This document shows, piece by piece, positions 42,165 to 50,239 of a stretch of DNA of 64,000 nucleotides. Each line of letters begins with the position of its first letter. The first letter of the stretch is position 1. The notes under the pieces were generated by a model. It had not been told where the DNA came from and did not search any database. It worked only from the letters and a program-made list of their open reading frames with translations. Position numbers and translations under genes: made by a program. Origin of the DNA: Micromonospora antibiotica (lineage in GTDB: Bacteria; Actinomycetota; Actinomycetes; Mycobacteriales; Micromonosporaceae); the NCBI RefSeq assembly GCF_017599305.1, contig NZ_JAGFWR010000001.1, forward strand, positions 806,001 to 870,000, written 5' to 3'.

Positions 42165-43103
42165 GTGCCCGGCCCGCCGTTGAAGCCGATGCTCGCGACG
42201 ACCGGGCCGCTCCCGGTGGGTGCCGGCTGGGCGTACGAGTTCAAGTGGGACGGGGTACGCGCGCTCGCCGACCTGGTCGGCGGCCACCCGCACCTGTACG
42301 CCCGCTCCGGTGTGGAGATCACCGCCGCGTACCCGGAGCTGGTGACCCTGGCCGAGCAGGTCGACGACGCGCTGCTCGACGGTGAGGTGGTCCTCTTCGA
42401 CCCGGCCGGGCAGCCCTCGTTCACCGCCCTCGCCGAGCGGATGCACGTGCGGGACCGGGCGAAGGCGGCCCGGCTGGCGGCCACCATCCCGGTCACCTAC
42501 ATGATCTTCGACGTGTTGCGGTTGCGGGGCGAGGACCTCACCGGGTGGCCGTACCACGAACGGCGGGCGGCGCTCGACGGCCTGGGGCTGGGGGCGGCCC
42601 GGTGGGCGGTGCCACCCTGCTTCACCGACGGTGCCGCCACCTACCAGGCGGCCGGGGAACACGGCCTGGAGGGGGTGCTGGCCAAGCGGGCCGACTCGGT
42701 CTACCGGCCCGGGGTGCGCTCGCCGGACTGGGTCAAGGTCAAACTGGAGGTGACCGGCGACTTCGTGGTCGGCGGCTGGCGGCCCGGCGCGCGGAAGATC
42801 GGCGGGCTGCTGGTCGGGGTGCCCGGCCCGGACGGGCGGCTCACCTACCGGGGGCGGGTCGGCGGTGGGATCGGTGCGGCCCTGGAACGGGAACTGCTGC
42901 GCGAACTCGAACCGCTGCGCGCCGACGGGTCGCCGTTCGGCGGGGACGTGCCGCGCGAGGATGCCCGGGGGGCGATCTGGGTAACCCCCCTCATCGTGGT
43001 GGAGGTCAAGTACGGCCAGCGCACCCCGGACGGGCGGCTGCGGTTCCCCCGGGTGCTGCGGCTGCGCCCCGACAAGCCGCCCGGGGAGGTGGAGGATGCC
43101 TGA
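42165..43103 (+). CDS. ligD: ATP-dependent DNA ligase, LigD ligase domain
   Basis: A 312-residue stand-alone ligase. The nucleotidyl-lysine motif lies in YEFKWDGVRALADL, with motif III/IV segments DALLDGEVVLFDPAGQPSFT, LEGVLAKRADSVYRPGVRSP and DWVKVKLE. An OB-fold domain follows (residues about 205-310). It seals double-strand breaks held by Ku. In mycobacteria, ligase, polymerase and nuclease domains are fused in LigD; here ligase and polymerase are separate genes overlapping by 8 bp. The start is GTG 42165, 85 bp from the divergent ku gene. Confidence 0.94.
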   Translation: MPGPPLKPMLATTGPLPVGAGWAYEFKWDGVRALADLVGGHPHLYARSGVEITAAYPELVTLAEQVDDALLDGEVVLFDPAGQPSFTALAERMHVRDRAKAARLAATIPVTYMIFDVLRLRGEDLTGWPYHERRAALDGLGLGAARWAVPPCFTDGAATYQAAGEHGLEGVLAKRADSVYRPGVRSPDWVKVKLEVTGDFVVGGWRPGARKIGGLLVGVPGPDGRLTYRGRVGGGIGAALERELLRELEPLRADGSPFGGDVPREDARGAIWVTPLIVVEVKYGQRTPDGRLRFPRVLRLRPDKPPGEVEDA

Positions 43104-44019
43104 GCGGGTGAAGGTCGAGGTCGACGGCCGGGCGTTGGACCTGTCCAACCTGGACAAGGTGCTCTTTCCGGAGGCCGGCTTCACCAAGGGCGAGGTGATC
43201 GACTACTACACCCGGATCGCCCCGGTGCTGCTGCCGCACCTGGCCGACCGGGCGCTGACCAGGATCCGCTTCCCCAACGGCGTCACCGGTGGCTCGTTCT
43301 TCGAGAAGAACGCCCCCGCCGCCACCCCCACCTGGGTACGCACCGAGACGCTGCCCGTGCCCGGGTCGAGCAAAGGCCGGGAGACCATCGACTACGTGGT
43401 CGCCGACGACCTGCCCACCCTGGTCTGGCTGGCCAATCTCGCCGCCCTCGAACTGCACACCCCGCAGTGGCGGATCGGCACCCACCCGGACCTGATGGTC
43501 GTCGACCTCGACCCCGGCCCACCGGCGGGGCTGTCGCAGTGCTGCCGGGTGGCCGTCCTGCTGCGCGACCGGCTCGCCCTCGACGGGGTGACGGCCTACC
43601 CGAAGACCTCCGGCAAGAAGGGCATGCAGCTCTGCTGCCCGATCAGCGCCACCCAGGACGCCGATGTCGTCTCCGACTACGCGAAACGGATCGCCCAGGA
43701 GTTGGAGCAGGCACACCCGAAACTGGTCGTGTCGCGGATGGCGAAGAACCTGCGGCCCGGCAAGGTCTTCATCGACTGGAGTCAGAACAACGCGGCGAAG
43801 ACGACGGTCGCGCCGTACTCGCTGCGGGCGCAGGCGGTGCCGGCGGTGTCCACCCCGCTGACCTGGGACGAGGTCGAGGCGGGGGCGGCGGGGAAGCGGC
43901 CTTCGGTGAAGCCGTACACCGCAGGGGAGGTGCTGCGGCGGGTGGAGAAGTCCGGCGACCTGCTCGCGCCCCTGCTGGACGGTGGCCCCGAACTGCCGGC
44001 GGTCCGGGCGAGGCGCTGA
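43096..44019 (+). CDS. ligD: NHEJ polymerase/primase, LigD polymerase domain
   Basis: A 307-residue LigD-type archaeo-eukaryotic primase-fold polymerase. It begins VEVDGRALDLSNLDKVLFPE and has GSFFEKNAPAATPTWV, LMVVDLDPGPPAGL (catalytic Asp pair in DLD) and PKTSGKKGMQLCCPI. It fills ends and prefers ribonucleotides in known homologues. The ATG overlaps the ligase stop by 8 bp, so the two are co-translated. There is no phosphoesterase (PE) domain in this cluster. A perfect 13-bp hairpin follows (44058-44102). Confidence 0.94.
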   Translation: MPERVKVEVDGRALDLSNLDKVLFPEAGFTKGEVIDYYTRIAPVLLPHLADRALTRIRFPNGVTGGSFFEKNAPAATPTWVRTETLPVPGSSKGRETIDYVVADDLPTLVWLANLAALELHTPQWRIGTHPDLMVVDLDPGPPAGLSQCCRVAVLLRDRLALDGVTAYPKTSGKKGMQLCCPISATQDADVVSDYAKRIAQELEQAHPKLVVSRMAKNLRPGKVFIDWSQNNAAKTTVAPYSLRAQAVPAVSTPLTWDEVEAGAAGKRPSVKPYTAGEVLRRVEKSGDLLAPLLDGGPELPAVRARR

Positions 44020-44057
44020 GCCGTCGCCGGCAGCCCACGGGCCGCCGGGTCGGTCGC

Positions 44058-44102
44058 GCCACGGCCCGGCAGACCCGGGGGAGCGGGCGGCCGGGCCGTG
44101 GC
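44058..44102. terminator. Hairpin between convergent LigD and phytase-like genes
   Basis: A 13-bp perfect stem, GCCACGGCCCGGC (44058-44070) with GCCGGGCCGTGGC (44090-44102), just before the stop of the convergent gene. Confidence 0.75.
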
Positions 44103-44107
44103 GTCGC

Positions 44108-46453
44108 TCAGCGGCTGCCGAAGACCTTCCGGTACGTGCCGAGTCGCAGCAGCACGGTCTCCCCGGTGGCGTCGAGCACGCCGTCGTTGTCGGTGATCGC
44201 GTAGACCTGGCCGTCGCCGCCGACGGTCAGCCCCTCCAGCTTCTCCTGGGTCCAGCCGTTGGTGGCCCGCAGCGCCGGCAGCACGTCCACGGCGAGGGTC
44301 TTGGGCAGCACGGTCAGCGGGCCGGTGGCGGCCGGGCCGGTCGGCAGCGGCACCGTGTAGATCCGCTTGACGGTGGCGGCCGGGCCGTTGAGCTTGTCCC
44401 GTTCGATCACGGCGAGCCGGTCGCCGACCACGGTGATCTCGGAGAGCCCGATCCAGTCCCCGGGGACGGTGGTGCTCTCCAGCCGGTAGCCGAACCAGCT
44501 CCAACTGTCGGCGGTCACGTCGTACCGGCCGATCCGGACGACGCCGGCCGGGTCGGTGGCGACCTCCCGCTGGAGCACCGCCCAGACGATCTCCCGGCCG
44601 TCGCGGCCGGTGCTGGCGGTGACCCCCTCGAAGCCCTGCTTGCCCAGCCCGGCGGCGACCTCCGCCGGCAGCGGCACGGTCTGCTCGGTACGCCCGTCGC
44701 CGGTCAACCGGACCAGCCGGTTCTCACTGCCCTTGGCACCCTCGACGGCCAGCCAGAAGCCGCCCTGCGGCCGGGCGAAGATGCCCTCCGCGTCGTACCC
44801 GATCGGCTTGCCGGCGGCGTCGGTCACGGTGGTCGCATCGGTGATCACCGCCAGCGAGCGTCGGGTGTCGACGGTCAGGATCCGGGTCGGGGTGTACGCG
44901 GCGTCGGTGACGCTGTAGAGCTGCTGCGGCCGGCCCGGTACGGCGGACAGCGCGCCCAGCGCCCCCCAGCCGATCGGCGCACCCGACGCGTCGTCGGCCG
45001 AGACGATGCTCGGGAAGCCCGGCCTGTCCGCACCCAACCGGTAGAGCGACACCGAGGCGCGGACACCCACCGAGGCGTCGTCGGTCTCGCTGGACACCGC
45101 GAGCAGGTCACGGCCGGGGATGGGGAGCAGCCCCTCCGGGCCGTTGGTGGTGGGCAGCACCTGGCGCAGCACCGGGGCGGTGGGCCGGGTGAGGTCGTAG
45201 ACGGCGACGAAGTTGCTCCGTTCCGAGCCGACGAACGCGTACCGCACGCCGTGGTACTCGGCGATCGCCACGCCCTCCGGCTCGGTGCCCTTCTTGGCGG
45301 CCCGGTCGTTGTTGTGCAACCCGTAGCGGACCGCGAGGCGCTCGAAGGTGTTACCGGCGTCCCAGGCCACCTGACCGGTCCGGCTGTCGAAGATGGACCA
45401 TCCCCGGGTGCCGCCCCGCCAGTCGCCCTCGTTGGCGGTGGCCAGGTAACGGTCGTTGACCCAGGCCACCGCGTCCGGCTCGCGGGGGACGTCGGTGATC
45501 GACCCGGTCAGGTCGACCCCGCCGTCCTTGACCGTGTCGATGCCGCTGACCGAGGCGGTGCCGGCGCTGAACGCCCGGGTGATCCGGCCGGTCGGCACGT
45601 CCACCAGCACGACGCCGTTGTTCTCCTGGAGGGTGACCGCGAGCTGGTTACGCCCGTTGATCGAGACGTACTCGGGTTCCGGGTCGGTGGGCTCGGTGAT
45701 CCCGGCGGCGGCCAGCACCGGCAGCGCCAGGCCGTCCGGGGCGGTCAGTGCGACGGTACGCAGCTTCCACCGCTGCGGCGTCGCCTTCCCGTCCAGGTCG
45801 ATGAGCTGGACGAAACCGGCGGGCGCCTGCGGCAGGTCACCCTTCCTGCCGCCGGGCGGGGTGGCGTCCTCGTCCCGCTCGTTCTCGATGGCGATCGCCG
45901 CGTACCGCTCGTCGTGGCTGATCGCGATGGAATCGGGCTGCCCACCGAGGTCGATGCTGCGTACCCGCTGCCGGGTGGCCAGTTCGATCACGTCGAGGCG
46001 GCCGGACGGGGCGGTGTAACCGGTGCTGGTGTTCACCACCACCAGCACCCACCGGCCGACGATCGCCACCGAGGTCGGCTCGTCCTCGACGTCGCCGAGC
46101 TGCGCCAGGGAGAGGGTGCCGAGACCGCGCGGCTGATCCGGCCGGCCGATGTCGAGGAAGCCGATCCGCCGGGCCGCCGCGTCGGTGTAGACCAGGGTAC
46201 GGCCGTTCGGGCTGACCGCGGAGATCTCGGCCACCGTCGCGGTGGCCGGGTCCTCGCCGGCCGGCCGGTTCTGGAACACCGGGTAGGTGGCGGCGCGGTC
46301 GAAGTTGAACTTCCGGTCCGGGTAACCCTGGCCGGCCGCCGTACTGCCCGGGGCGGTGTGGTCCGGCGCGGCGACCGCACTGCCCGGGGCGGTCAGGGTG
46401 GCCAGTGCCAGGCCGGCCACCACCGTCGAGGCGAACACTCTTGTCGCTGTCAC
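44108..46453 (-). CDS. Secreted esterase-like (phytase-like domain) beta-propeller protein
   Basis: A 781-residue exported protein. The signal peptide (residues about 1-29, ending AVAA) is clear. The first part (residues about 60-430) is a beta-propeller-like region with repeated strands (YTDAAARRIGFLDIGRPDQP, SIAISHDERYAAIAIENERD). The C-terminal part (about 480-775) matches the esterase-like activity of phytase domain (AEGIFARPQGGFWLAVEGAK, VLPKTLAVDVLPAL, LTVGGDGQVYAITDNDGV). It probably acts outside the cell on phosphate or ester substrates, but the catalytic function of this domain class is poorly established. It is monocistronic. Confidence 0.85.
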   Translation of the reverse strand: MTATRVFASTVVAGLALATLTAPGSAVAAPDHTAPGSTAAGQGYPDRKFNFDRAATYPVFQNRPAGEDPATATVAEISAVSPNGRTLVYTDAAARRIGFLDIGRPDQPRGLGTLSLAQLGDVEDEPTSVAIVGRWVLVVVNTSTGYTAPSGRLDVIELATRQRVRSIDLGGQPDSIAISHDERYAAIAIENERDEDATPPGGRKGDLPQAPAGFVQLIDLDGKATPQRWKLRTVALTAPDGLALPVLAAAGITEPTDPEPEYVSINGRNQLAVTLQENNGVVLVDVPTGRITRAFSAGTASVSGIDTVKDGGVDLTGSITDVPREPDAVAWVNDRYLATANEGDWRGGTRGWSIFDSRTGQVAWDAGNTFERLAVRYGLHNNDRAAKKGTEPEGVAIAEYHGVRYAFVGSERSNFVAVYDLTRPTAPVLRQVLPTTNGPEGLLPIPGRDLLAVSSETDDASVGVRASVSLYRLGADRPGFPSIVSADDASGAPIGWGALGALSAVPGRPQQLYSVTDAAYTPTRILTVDTRRSLAVITDATTVTDAAGKPIGYDAEGIFARPQGGFWLAVEGAKGSENRLVRLTGDGRTEQTVPLPAEVAAGLGKQGFEGVTASTGRDGREIVWAVLQREVATDPAGVVRIGRYDVTADSWSWFGYRLESTTVPGDWIGLSEITVVGDRLAVIERDKLNGPAATVKRIYTVPLPTGPAATGPLTVLPKTLAVDVLPALRATNGWTQEKLEGLTVGGDGQVYAITDNDGVLDATGETVLLRLGTYRKVFGSR

Positions 46454-46783
46454 TGCTCCTCCGAACGTTTCGATTCGGACGGAGGCTGGCAGGCGCGACC
46501 GAGCGCAGGTCGACCAGCGGGTTAACGGCCGGCGACGGGCCGGCGGTGAGCTGGCTCGCGGGCCTCGTCGTTTCGGCCGGTCTTCCCCGGTCGAAGCGGT
46601 GGCCGGGCGGGGGCCGACCCGGCCCCCGATCGATGACGGTCCACCCGGCCACCGCGCGGTAGTGGGCCGACCGGGTCACCGCCCGATGACCGGCTGATCC
46701 GGCCACCGCTCGGTGACCGGCCGGCCCGGTCAGCGCTCGATGACCGGCTGATCCGGCCACCGCTCGGTGACCGGCCGGCCCGG
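46454..46783. other. Intergenic region with tandem repeats
   Basis: About 330 bp without a credible gene. It contains the promoter and ribosome site region of the phytase-like gene and a decaying tandem repeat whose clearest copies are 46687-46740 and 46741-46794. Confidence 0.5.
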
Positions 46784-46794
46784 TCAGCGCTCGA
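46687..46794. repeat. Perfect 54-bp tandem duplication at the end of the SCO0607-like gene
   Basis: 46687-46740 and 46741-46794 are identical over 54 bp (start TGACCGGCTGATCC, end CAGCGCTCGA). The right-hand copy contains the last codons and stop of the lipoprotein gene; further degenerate copies continue to about 46640. Confidence 0.92.
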
Positions 46795-47065
46795 TGATGG
46801 TGCCGTTCGCGTCGATGCCGTGGTCCCGCCAGTAGACGTCCCACTCGTCGTCGACGTGCTGCGGGACCTTGCCCTGCGGGTAGCGGACGTATGGTGCGGT
46901 CGGCTCCTGGTTGTCGGGGAAGCAGGCGCTGCCGCCCTGCCCGCCCACCGCGATCGCCGGGTACTCGCCACCGCTGCAGATGCTCTCCCGGTAGCCGCAG
47001 CCGCTGGTCAACAGCAGGCCGCCCAGGCCCACCCCGGCAAGAACGATCATGATCCGCGTACGCAT
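46784..47065 (-). CDS. SCO0607 family lipoprotein
   Basis: A 93-residue lipoprotein. The signal peptide MRTRIMIVLAGVGLGGLLLT is followed by SGC (lipidation Cys23). The mature part has SICSGGEYPAIAV, SACFPDNQEPTAPYVRYPQG and KVPQHVDDEWDVYW, characteristic of the SCO0607 family from Streptomyces. Two mature cysteines may form a disulphide. The function of the family is unknown. The ATG at 47065 gives a proper signal peptide. Its 3' end is repeated downstream as a 54-bp duplication. Confidence 0.88.
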   Translation of the reverse strand: MRTRIMIVLAGVGLGGLLLTSGCGYRESICSGGEYPAIAVGGQGGSACFPDNQEPTAPYVRYPQGKVPQHVDDEWDVYWRDHGIDANGTIIER

Positions 47066-47222
47066 GGGTCGAGTCTCGTGGCGGCGGGCGGCGCTGTCAT
47101 GCGCACGCGTACTCAACTCTCCCCGGTGCGGTGCGGTGCGGTGCGGTGGGTGGTGGCCGGGCTGGCGCTCGGTGGCTCGTGGGCTCGGTAGGGTGGGACG
47201 TTCCGTCCGGACAGGAGGCCCG

Positions 47223-47978
47223 ATGGTTGCCCACCTCGCCGTCACCACGTCGACCGATGCGCCTGAGCAGGTCGATCTGCCGCTGCTGACCTACTGCGAC
47301 GACGCGACCGGGGAGCGGACGGAGCTGACCGCGAACCAGCTCGGTGACTGGGCGGCGCGCACCGCCGGACTGCTGCGCGACGGGTGCGGGCTCGGGCCGG
47401 GCAGCCGGGTGGCGGTGCTGCTGCCGCCGCACTGGCGTACCGCTGCGGTGTTGCTCGGGGCCTGGTCGGTGGGGATGGCGGTGTCGTTCCGGCCGCGCGC
47501 CACCGCCGGGTTGCCGGTCCTCGAACCGGGCGGCGAGCGGCCGTACGACGCGGTGTTCGTCACCCCGGAACGCCTCGATGACTGGCTGGAGGACGTGCCC
47601 GACGGGGTGCACCGCTACCTCGTCGGCACCGGCCCCGGATTGTTGGCGGACGTGCCGGTGGGCTGGCTCGACTGGTCCGCCGAGGTGCTCCGGCACCCCG
47701 CCGCCCCACCCGACTACGCGGCCGTCCACCCGGCTGCCCCGGCCACCCCCGACGGCACGAGCTACGCCGCCTGGGGACGCCTGGCGAAGGAGGTCGCCGC
47801 CCAACTCGACCTGCGCCCCGGCGACCGCCTGCTGGTCGATGCCGCCGAACACGAACAACCGGTGAAATGGCTGCTCGCCCCGCTGGCCGCCGGCGCCTCC
47901 GTGGTCATCTGCGCCAACCCCGACCCCACCAGGTCGGCTGCCCGAATCTCCACCGACCACATCACCCGCACCCTCTAA
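47223..47978 (+). CDS. TIGR03089 family protein
   Basis: A 251-residue actinobacterial protein of TIGR03089, resembling the N-terminal part of adenylating enzymes (ADWAARTAGLLRDGCGLGPG-like helix, GSRVAVLLPPHWRTAAVLLG). It lacks the AMP-binding loop and C-terminal catalytic Lys, so it is unlikely to adenylate a substrate. This is normal for the family, whose function is unknown, and not a truncation. The ATG at 47223 gives the standard N-terminus. It is convergent with the small gene at 48107, with palindromic repeat copy 3 between them. Confidence 0.85.
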   Translation: MVAHLAVTTSTDAPEQVDLPLLTYCDDATGERTELTANQLGDWAARTAGLLRDGCGLGPGSRVAVLLPPHWRTAAVLLGAWSVGMAVSFRPRATAGLPVLEPGGERPYDAVFVTPERLDDWLEDVPDGVHRYLVGTGPGLLADVPVGWLDWSAEVLRHPAAPPDYAAVHPAAPATPDGTSYAAWGRLAKEVAAQLDLRPGDRLLVDAAEHEQPVKWLLAPLAAGASVVICANPDPTRSAARISTDHITRTL

Positions 47979-48047
47979 CCCCCCCCGCCGCCCGCACCCC
48001 GCTGCGCCCCCACGCGCCGCCCTCGCCGCCCTCGCCGCCCCCGTTCT

Positions 48048-48115
48048 CCCCGGTGATCAAGAGGTTTGCGTCAACTTTGATCTTCAGATTGACGCAAACC
48101 TCTTGATCACCGGGG
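48048..48115. repeat. Interspersed long palindrome, copy 3
   Basis: A perfect 27-bp inverted repeat: arms 48048-48074 and 48089-48115, 14-nt loop; arm core GGTGATCAAGAGGTTTGCG. It lies between convergent genes and its right arm provides the TGA stop of the leftward gene at 48107. It is the best-preserved of the three copies. Confidence 0.92.
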
Positions 48116-48373
48116 CTGGGTCGGCCGTGTTCGGCGGGTGCAGGGTGTGGTGTGGTCGATGGGGAGGGCGCAGCGGGTGCCGCCGGGTAGGGGGCGGTCG
48201 CAGAAGACCCAGTGGTGTACGTCCTGGTGGTCCTCGGCCGACACCGTCACCCCGCCGGGCTCGACGCGGGCGCTGAGCCGGGCCAGTACCCGGGCTGCGG
48301 TCCGGGCGAAGATCCGGGCGCGCAGCAGGTCGGGTGCGGTGACCGGCAGGTGGATCACCCAACGCTCGGTCAT
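48107..48373 (-). CDS. Small hypothetical protein coupled to DivIVA-like gene
   Basis: An 88-residue protein starting MTERWVIHLPVTAPDLLRAR, with a helix (IFARTAARVLARLSARV) and a C-terminal segment bearing two Cys and two His (HHWVFCDRPLPGGTRCALPI, DHTTPC) that could bind a metal. The ATG at 48373 overlaps the TGA of the DivIVA-like gene (ATGA), which is why I prefer it to an ATG 36 nt upstream. Its stop lies in palindromic repeat copy 3. No family is recognised. Confidence 0.62.
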   Translation of the reverse strand: MTERWVIHLPVTAPDLLRARIFARTAARVLARLSARVEPGGVTVSAEDHQDVHHWVFCDRPLPGGTRCALPIDHTTPCTRRTRPTQPR

Positions 48374-48708
48374 CGGTATCGATGGTTCGCCGACTGGGCG
48401 CTCTGCCATGCGCGCAGTGCCCTTCTGATGCGTACGTTCTCCTCCTGCGCCGCGACCAGGGCTGCCTGCGCGAGGGTGAGTTCGTCGGCGACCCGGTGCA
48501 GGAAGGCGCGGATCTCGGCGGGGTCGACGCCACGCCGACGAAGGTTGAAGCAGCGCTCGCGGATCTGCCAGGGGCGCAGCGGGGACGGGCGCACCGACTG
48601 CTCAGCGCCCCACCCGCCCGGGGGCGGAACTGTCAGGGGCGTCAAGATCAGATTGCGATAAGAAGCACTCTCCTCGGCGTGTCGTCTCCATTTCGGCAAT
48701 CTGATCAT
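48370..48708 (-). CDS. DivIVA-domain-like protein
   Basis: A 112-residue protein with a DivIVA N-terminal-domain-like motif: LTPLTVPPPGG, then RPWQIRERCFNLRRRGVDPA and EIRAFLHRVADELTLAQAAL with a coiled coil (AAQEENVRIRRALRAW). DivIVA-type proteins bind curved membrane or scaffold polar growth; short orphan versions of unknown role are frequent in Micromonosporaceae. The start is uncertain: ATG 48708 gives the domain, but GTG 48951 in the same frame would add an 81-residue Thr/Gln/Pro-rich leader. It is followed by a coupled small gene. Confidence 0.65.
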   Translation of the reverse strand: MIRLPKWRRHAEESASYRNLILTPLTVPPPGGWGAEQSVRPSPLRPWQIRERCFNLRRRGVDPAEIRAFLHRVADELTLAQAALVAAQEENVRIRRALRAWQSAQSANHRYR

Positions 48709-48990
48709 GTGGTGGGTCGAGTCGGGCGGTGCCGGGGCGCTGGTGACCATGCCGGTCTGTGTGGTGCGGGCCTGGATCGTGCGAGCCTGCACTCCGGCGG
48801 CCGTCTTGGCGTCGTTCGGCAGCTGACGGGCCTGTGTTGGGTCGGTCCGGTTCGGGGCGGCCTGCGTCGGGTGGGTTGATGGTCTGTCGATCCGCTGCTG
48901 TGGTCGTGGGGCGTGGTGCCGGCGGGTGAGCCGGCGGAGCAGGTGGCGCACGAGATGACCGCCCTTCGGAGAGGCCGCAGGTCGTGGGGA

Positions 48991-49055
48991 GGGTGGTCCC
49001 CGCCGCTTGCATCGGCGGGGACCACCCCTGCTGCCGCCCGCCGGGCAGGCGGCAG
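48991..49055. other. Two consecutive perfect hairpins in divergent intergenic region
   Basis: First stem GGGTGGTCCCCGCCG (48991-49005) with CGGCGGGGACCACCC (49013-49027), 15 bp with a 7-nt loop. Second stem CTGCCGCC (49031-49038) with GGCGGCAG (49048-49055). They lie between the DivIVA-like gene and the GntR-like gene. They could be a terminator pair, a small RNA, or operator sites. Confidence 0.6.
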
Positions 49056-49173
49056 TGCCGCGCCGGGGGAGCGCGGAGGGTGGGGTCTCGGTGGCGATGC
49101 GAGGCAGGTACGAGAGGTGCCAACCGACCGCAACAGCACCGCATCACCGACAGCGACGCTACGACCACCGAGT

Positions 49174-49218
49174 CACCTATGTCAAGCATGTCTCTGAGTC
49201 AGCTGCCCACCTATGTCA
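49174..49218. promoter_or_regulatory. Direct repeats upstream of GntR-like gene
   Basis: CACCTATGTCA occurs at 49174-49184 and again at 49208-49218 (period 34), about 80-120 bp upstream of the gntR start. It is a candidate autoregulatory site. No classical GntR palindrome is visible. Confidence 0.4.
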
Positions 49219-49294
49219 CCGCTGCTACATACGTTGCCCCTGCCGCAACTGCTGATCGATACTGAGTGGGCCAACCGACTGCAAGGGGCCCAGC

Positions 49295-49522
49295 GTGCCT
49301 ATCCCGCCCACCATGGACGAACTGCTCGACGACTTGCTGAGAAAGATCAAGGACGGGCACTATCCGCCTGGATCTCAGCTTCCCTCGGGGCGGGACCTGG
49401 CGGATGTCTACGACGTCTCGCAGTCCACGATCAGTCGTGCGGTGGCGCGGCTGCGGGAGCAGGGCGTGCTGGTGGGGCGGCCGGGGCGTGGCGTGTTCGT
49501 GGCGGAGTCCACCCAGCGCTGA
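49295..49522 (+). CDS. Short GntR-type winged-helix regulator
   Basis: A 75-residue protein that is only a GntR DNA-binding domain: LLRKIKDGHYPPGSQLPSGR, DLADVYDVSQSTISRAVARL and the wing REQGVLVGRPGRGVFVAE. It has no effector-binding domain, as in short regulators from mobile elements or from conserved actinobacterial operons. The start is GTG 49295 or ATG 49313. The stop codon opens a 109-bp tandem duplication. Confidence 0.82.
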   Translation: MPIPPTMDELLDDLLRKIKDGHYPPGSQLPSGRDLADVYDVSQSTISRAVARLREQGVLVGRPGRGVFVAESTQR

Positions 49523-49732
49523 ACGGCGGCGTGAAGCGCGACGGGGCCGCCGAGGGGCGAGCACGTTCCGGCGACCGGGGAGGGTCGGACGACCTGGGCC
49601 GACCTCTGTCCCGGGGTCGGCTCAGTGCTGAACGGCGGCCTGAAGCGCGACGGGGCCGCCGAGGGGCGAGCACGTTCCGGCGACCGGGGAGGGTCGGACG
49701 ACCTGGGCCGACCTCTGTCCCGGGGTCGACTC
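49515..49732. repeat. 109-bp tandem duplication starting at the GntR stop codon
   Basis: Copy 1 (49515-49623) and copy 2 (49624-49732) differ at only about three positions. Copy 1 contains the last codons and TGA of the gntR gene (CAGCGCTGAACGGCGG; copy 2 CAGTGCTGAACGGCGG). No reading frame persists across both copies in a meaningful way, because 109 is not a multiple of three. Confidence 0.9.
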
Positions 49733-49822
49733 AGGGGAGGCGATGTGGCGGCATCGGATTCGCTTCGATACCGGCTACACCGCCTCCCCTGAGACGATCA
49801 TGGAGGTTGCTCGGCGGTCTGG

Positions 49823-50119
49823 TCAGCAGGTGGTGTTGCCGGCCGGGACCCAGCCGTCCAGGGACGGGTCCTCGGCGCCGTGGCCGTAGATCCAGGTGTC
49901 GTTGTCCTCGGACGAGCCCTGGCCGTGCCAGCGGAAGCCGCGACCGGCGGTCAGGGTGCGCAGCACCTGGCCGTGCGGTGCCGTGCGCAGCCAGGTGTTC
50001 TGGGTGAGGTTGCAGAGGAAGCCGGGCGCGTCGCTGGCCGAGGCCGGCGAGGCGGCCACGGCGGTGCCCGGGACGGCGACGACCGCGATCGTCAGGACGT
50101 GCAGAATTCGGCGCTTCAC
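49823..50119 (-). CDS. Small secreted SH3-like protein
   Basis: A 98-residue exported protein. The signal peptide (KRRILHVLTIAVVAVPGTAV, cleavage near ASPASA) is followed by a domain with two Cys (residues near FLCNLTQNTWLRTAPHGQVL and the C-terminal NTTC) and a WIYGHG..DGWVP pattern that resembles a bacterial SH3-like fold. It probably binds cell-wall material. GTG 50119 was chosen because AAGGGAA precedes it and the signal peptide starts there. Confidence 0.72.
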   Translation of the reverse strand: MKRRILHVLTIAVVAVPGTAVAASPASASDAPGFLCNLTQNTWLRTAPHGQVLRTLTAGRGFRWHGQGSSEDNDTWIYGHGAEDPSLDGWVPAGNTTC

Positions 50120-50239
50120 TCGGATTCCCTTCGACGTGCCGGTGTCCACTGTCGACTGTGGACACCGTACCCGCCGGGGGAGACGACCGCCTGTCGGGCG
50201 GGACGACCCCGGCTGGGCGAGCCGAGGAAATGCCGGGCT

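Noticed and set aside
47223..47978. TIGR03089 protein as a truncated NRPS or acyl-CoA ligase pseudogene
   Set aside because: Its length and lack of the C-terminal catalytic half are normal for the family, and the frame is intact.
48991..49027. The 15-bp-stem hairpin as a type I CRISPR repeat (GGTGGTCCCCGC-like start)
   Set aside because: Only one copy, no spacer periodicity and no cas genes.
49213..50007. Plus-strand frame running from the GntR gene through the 109-bp duplications
   Set aside because: It is in a different frame from the winged-helix gene, crosses non-coding duplications and yields an Arg/Gly-rich product with no domain.
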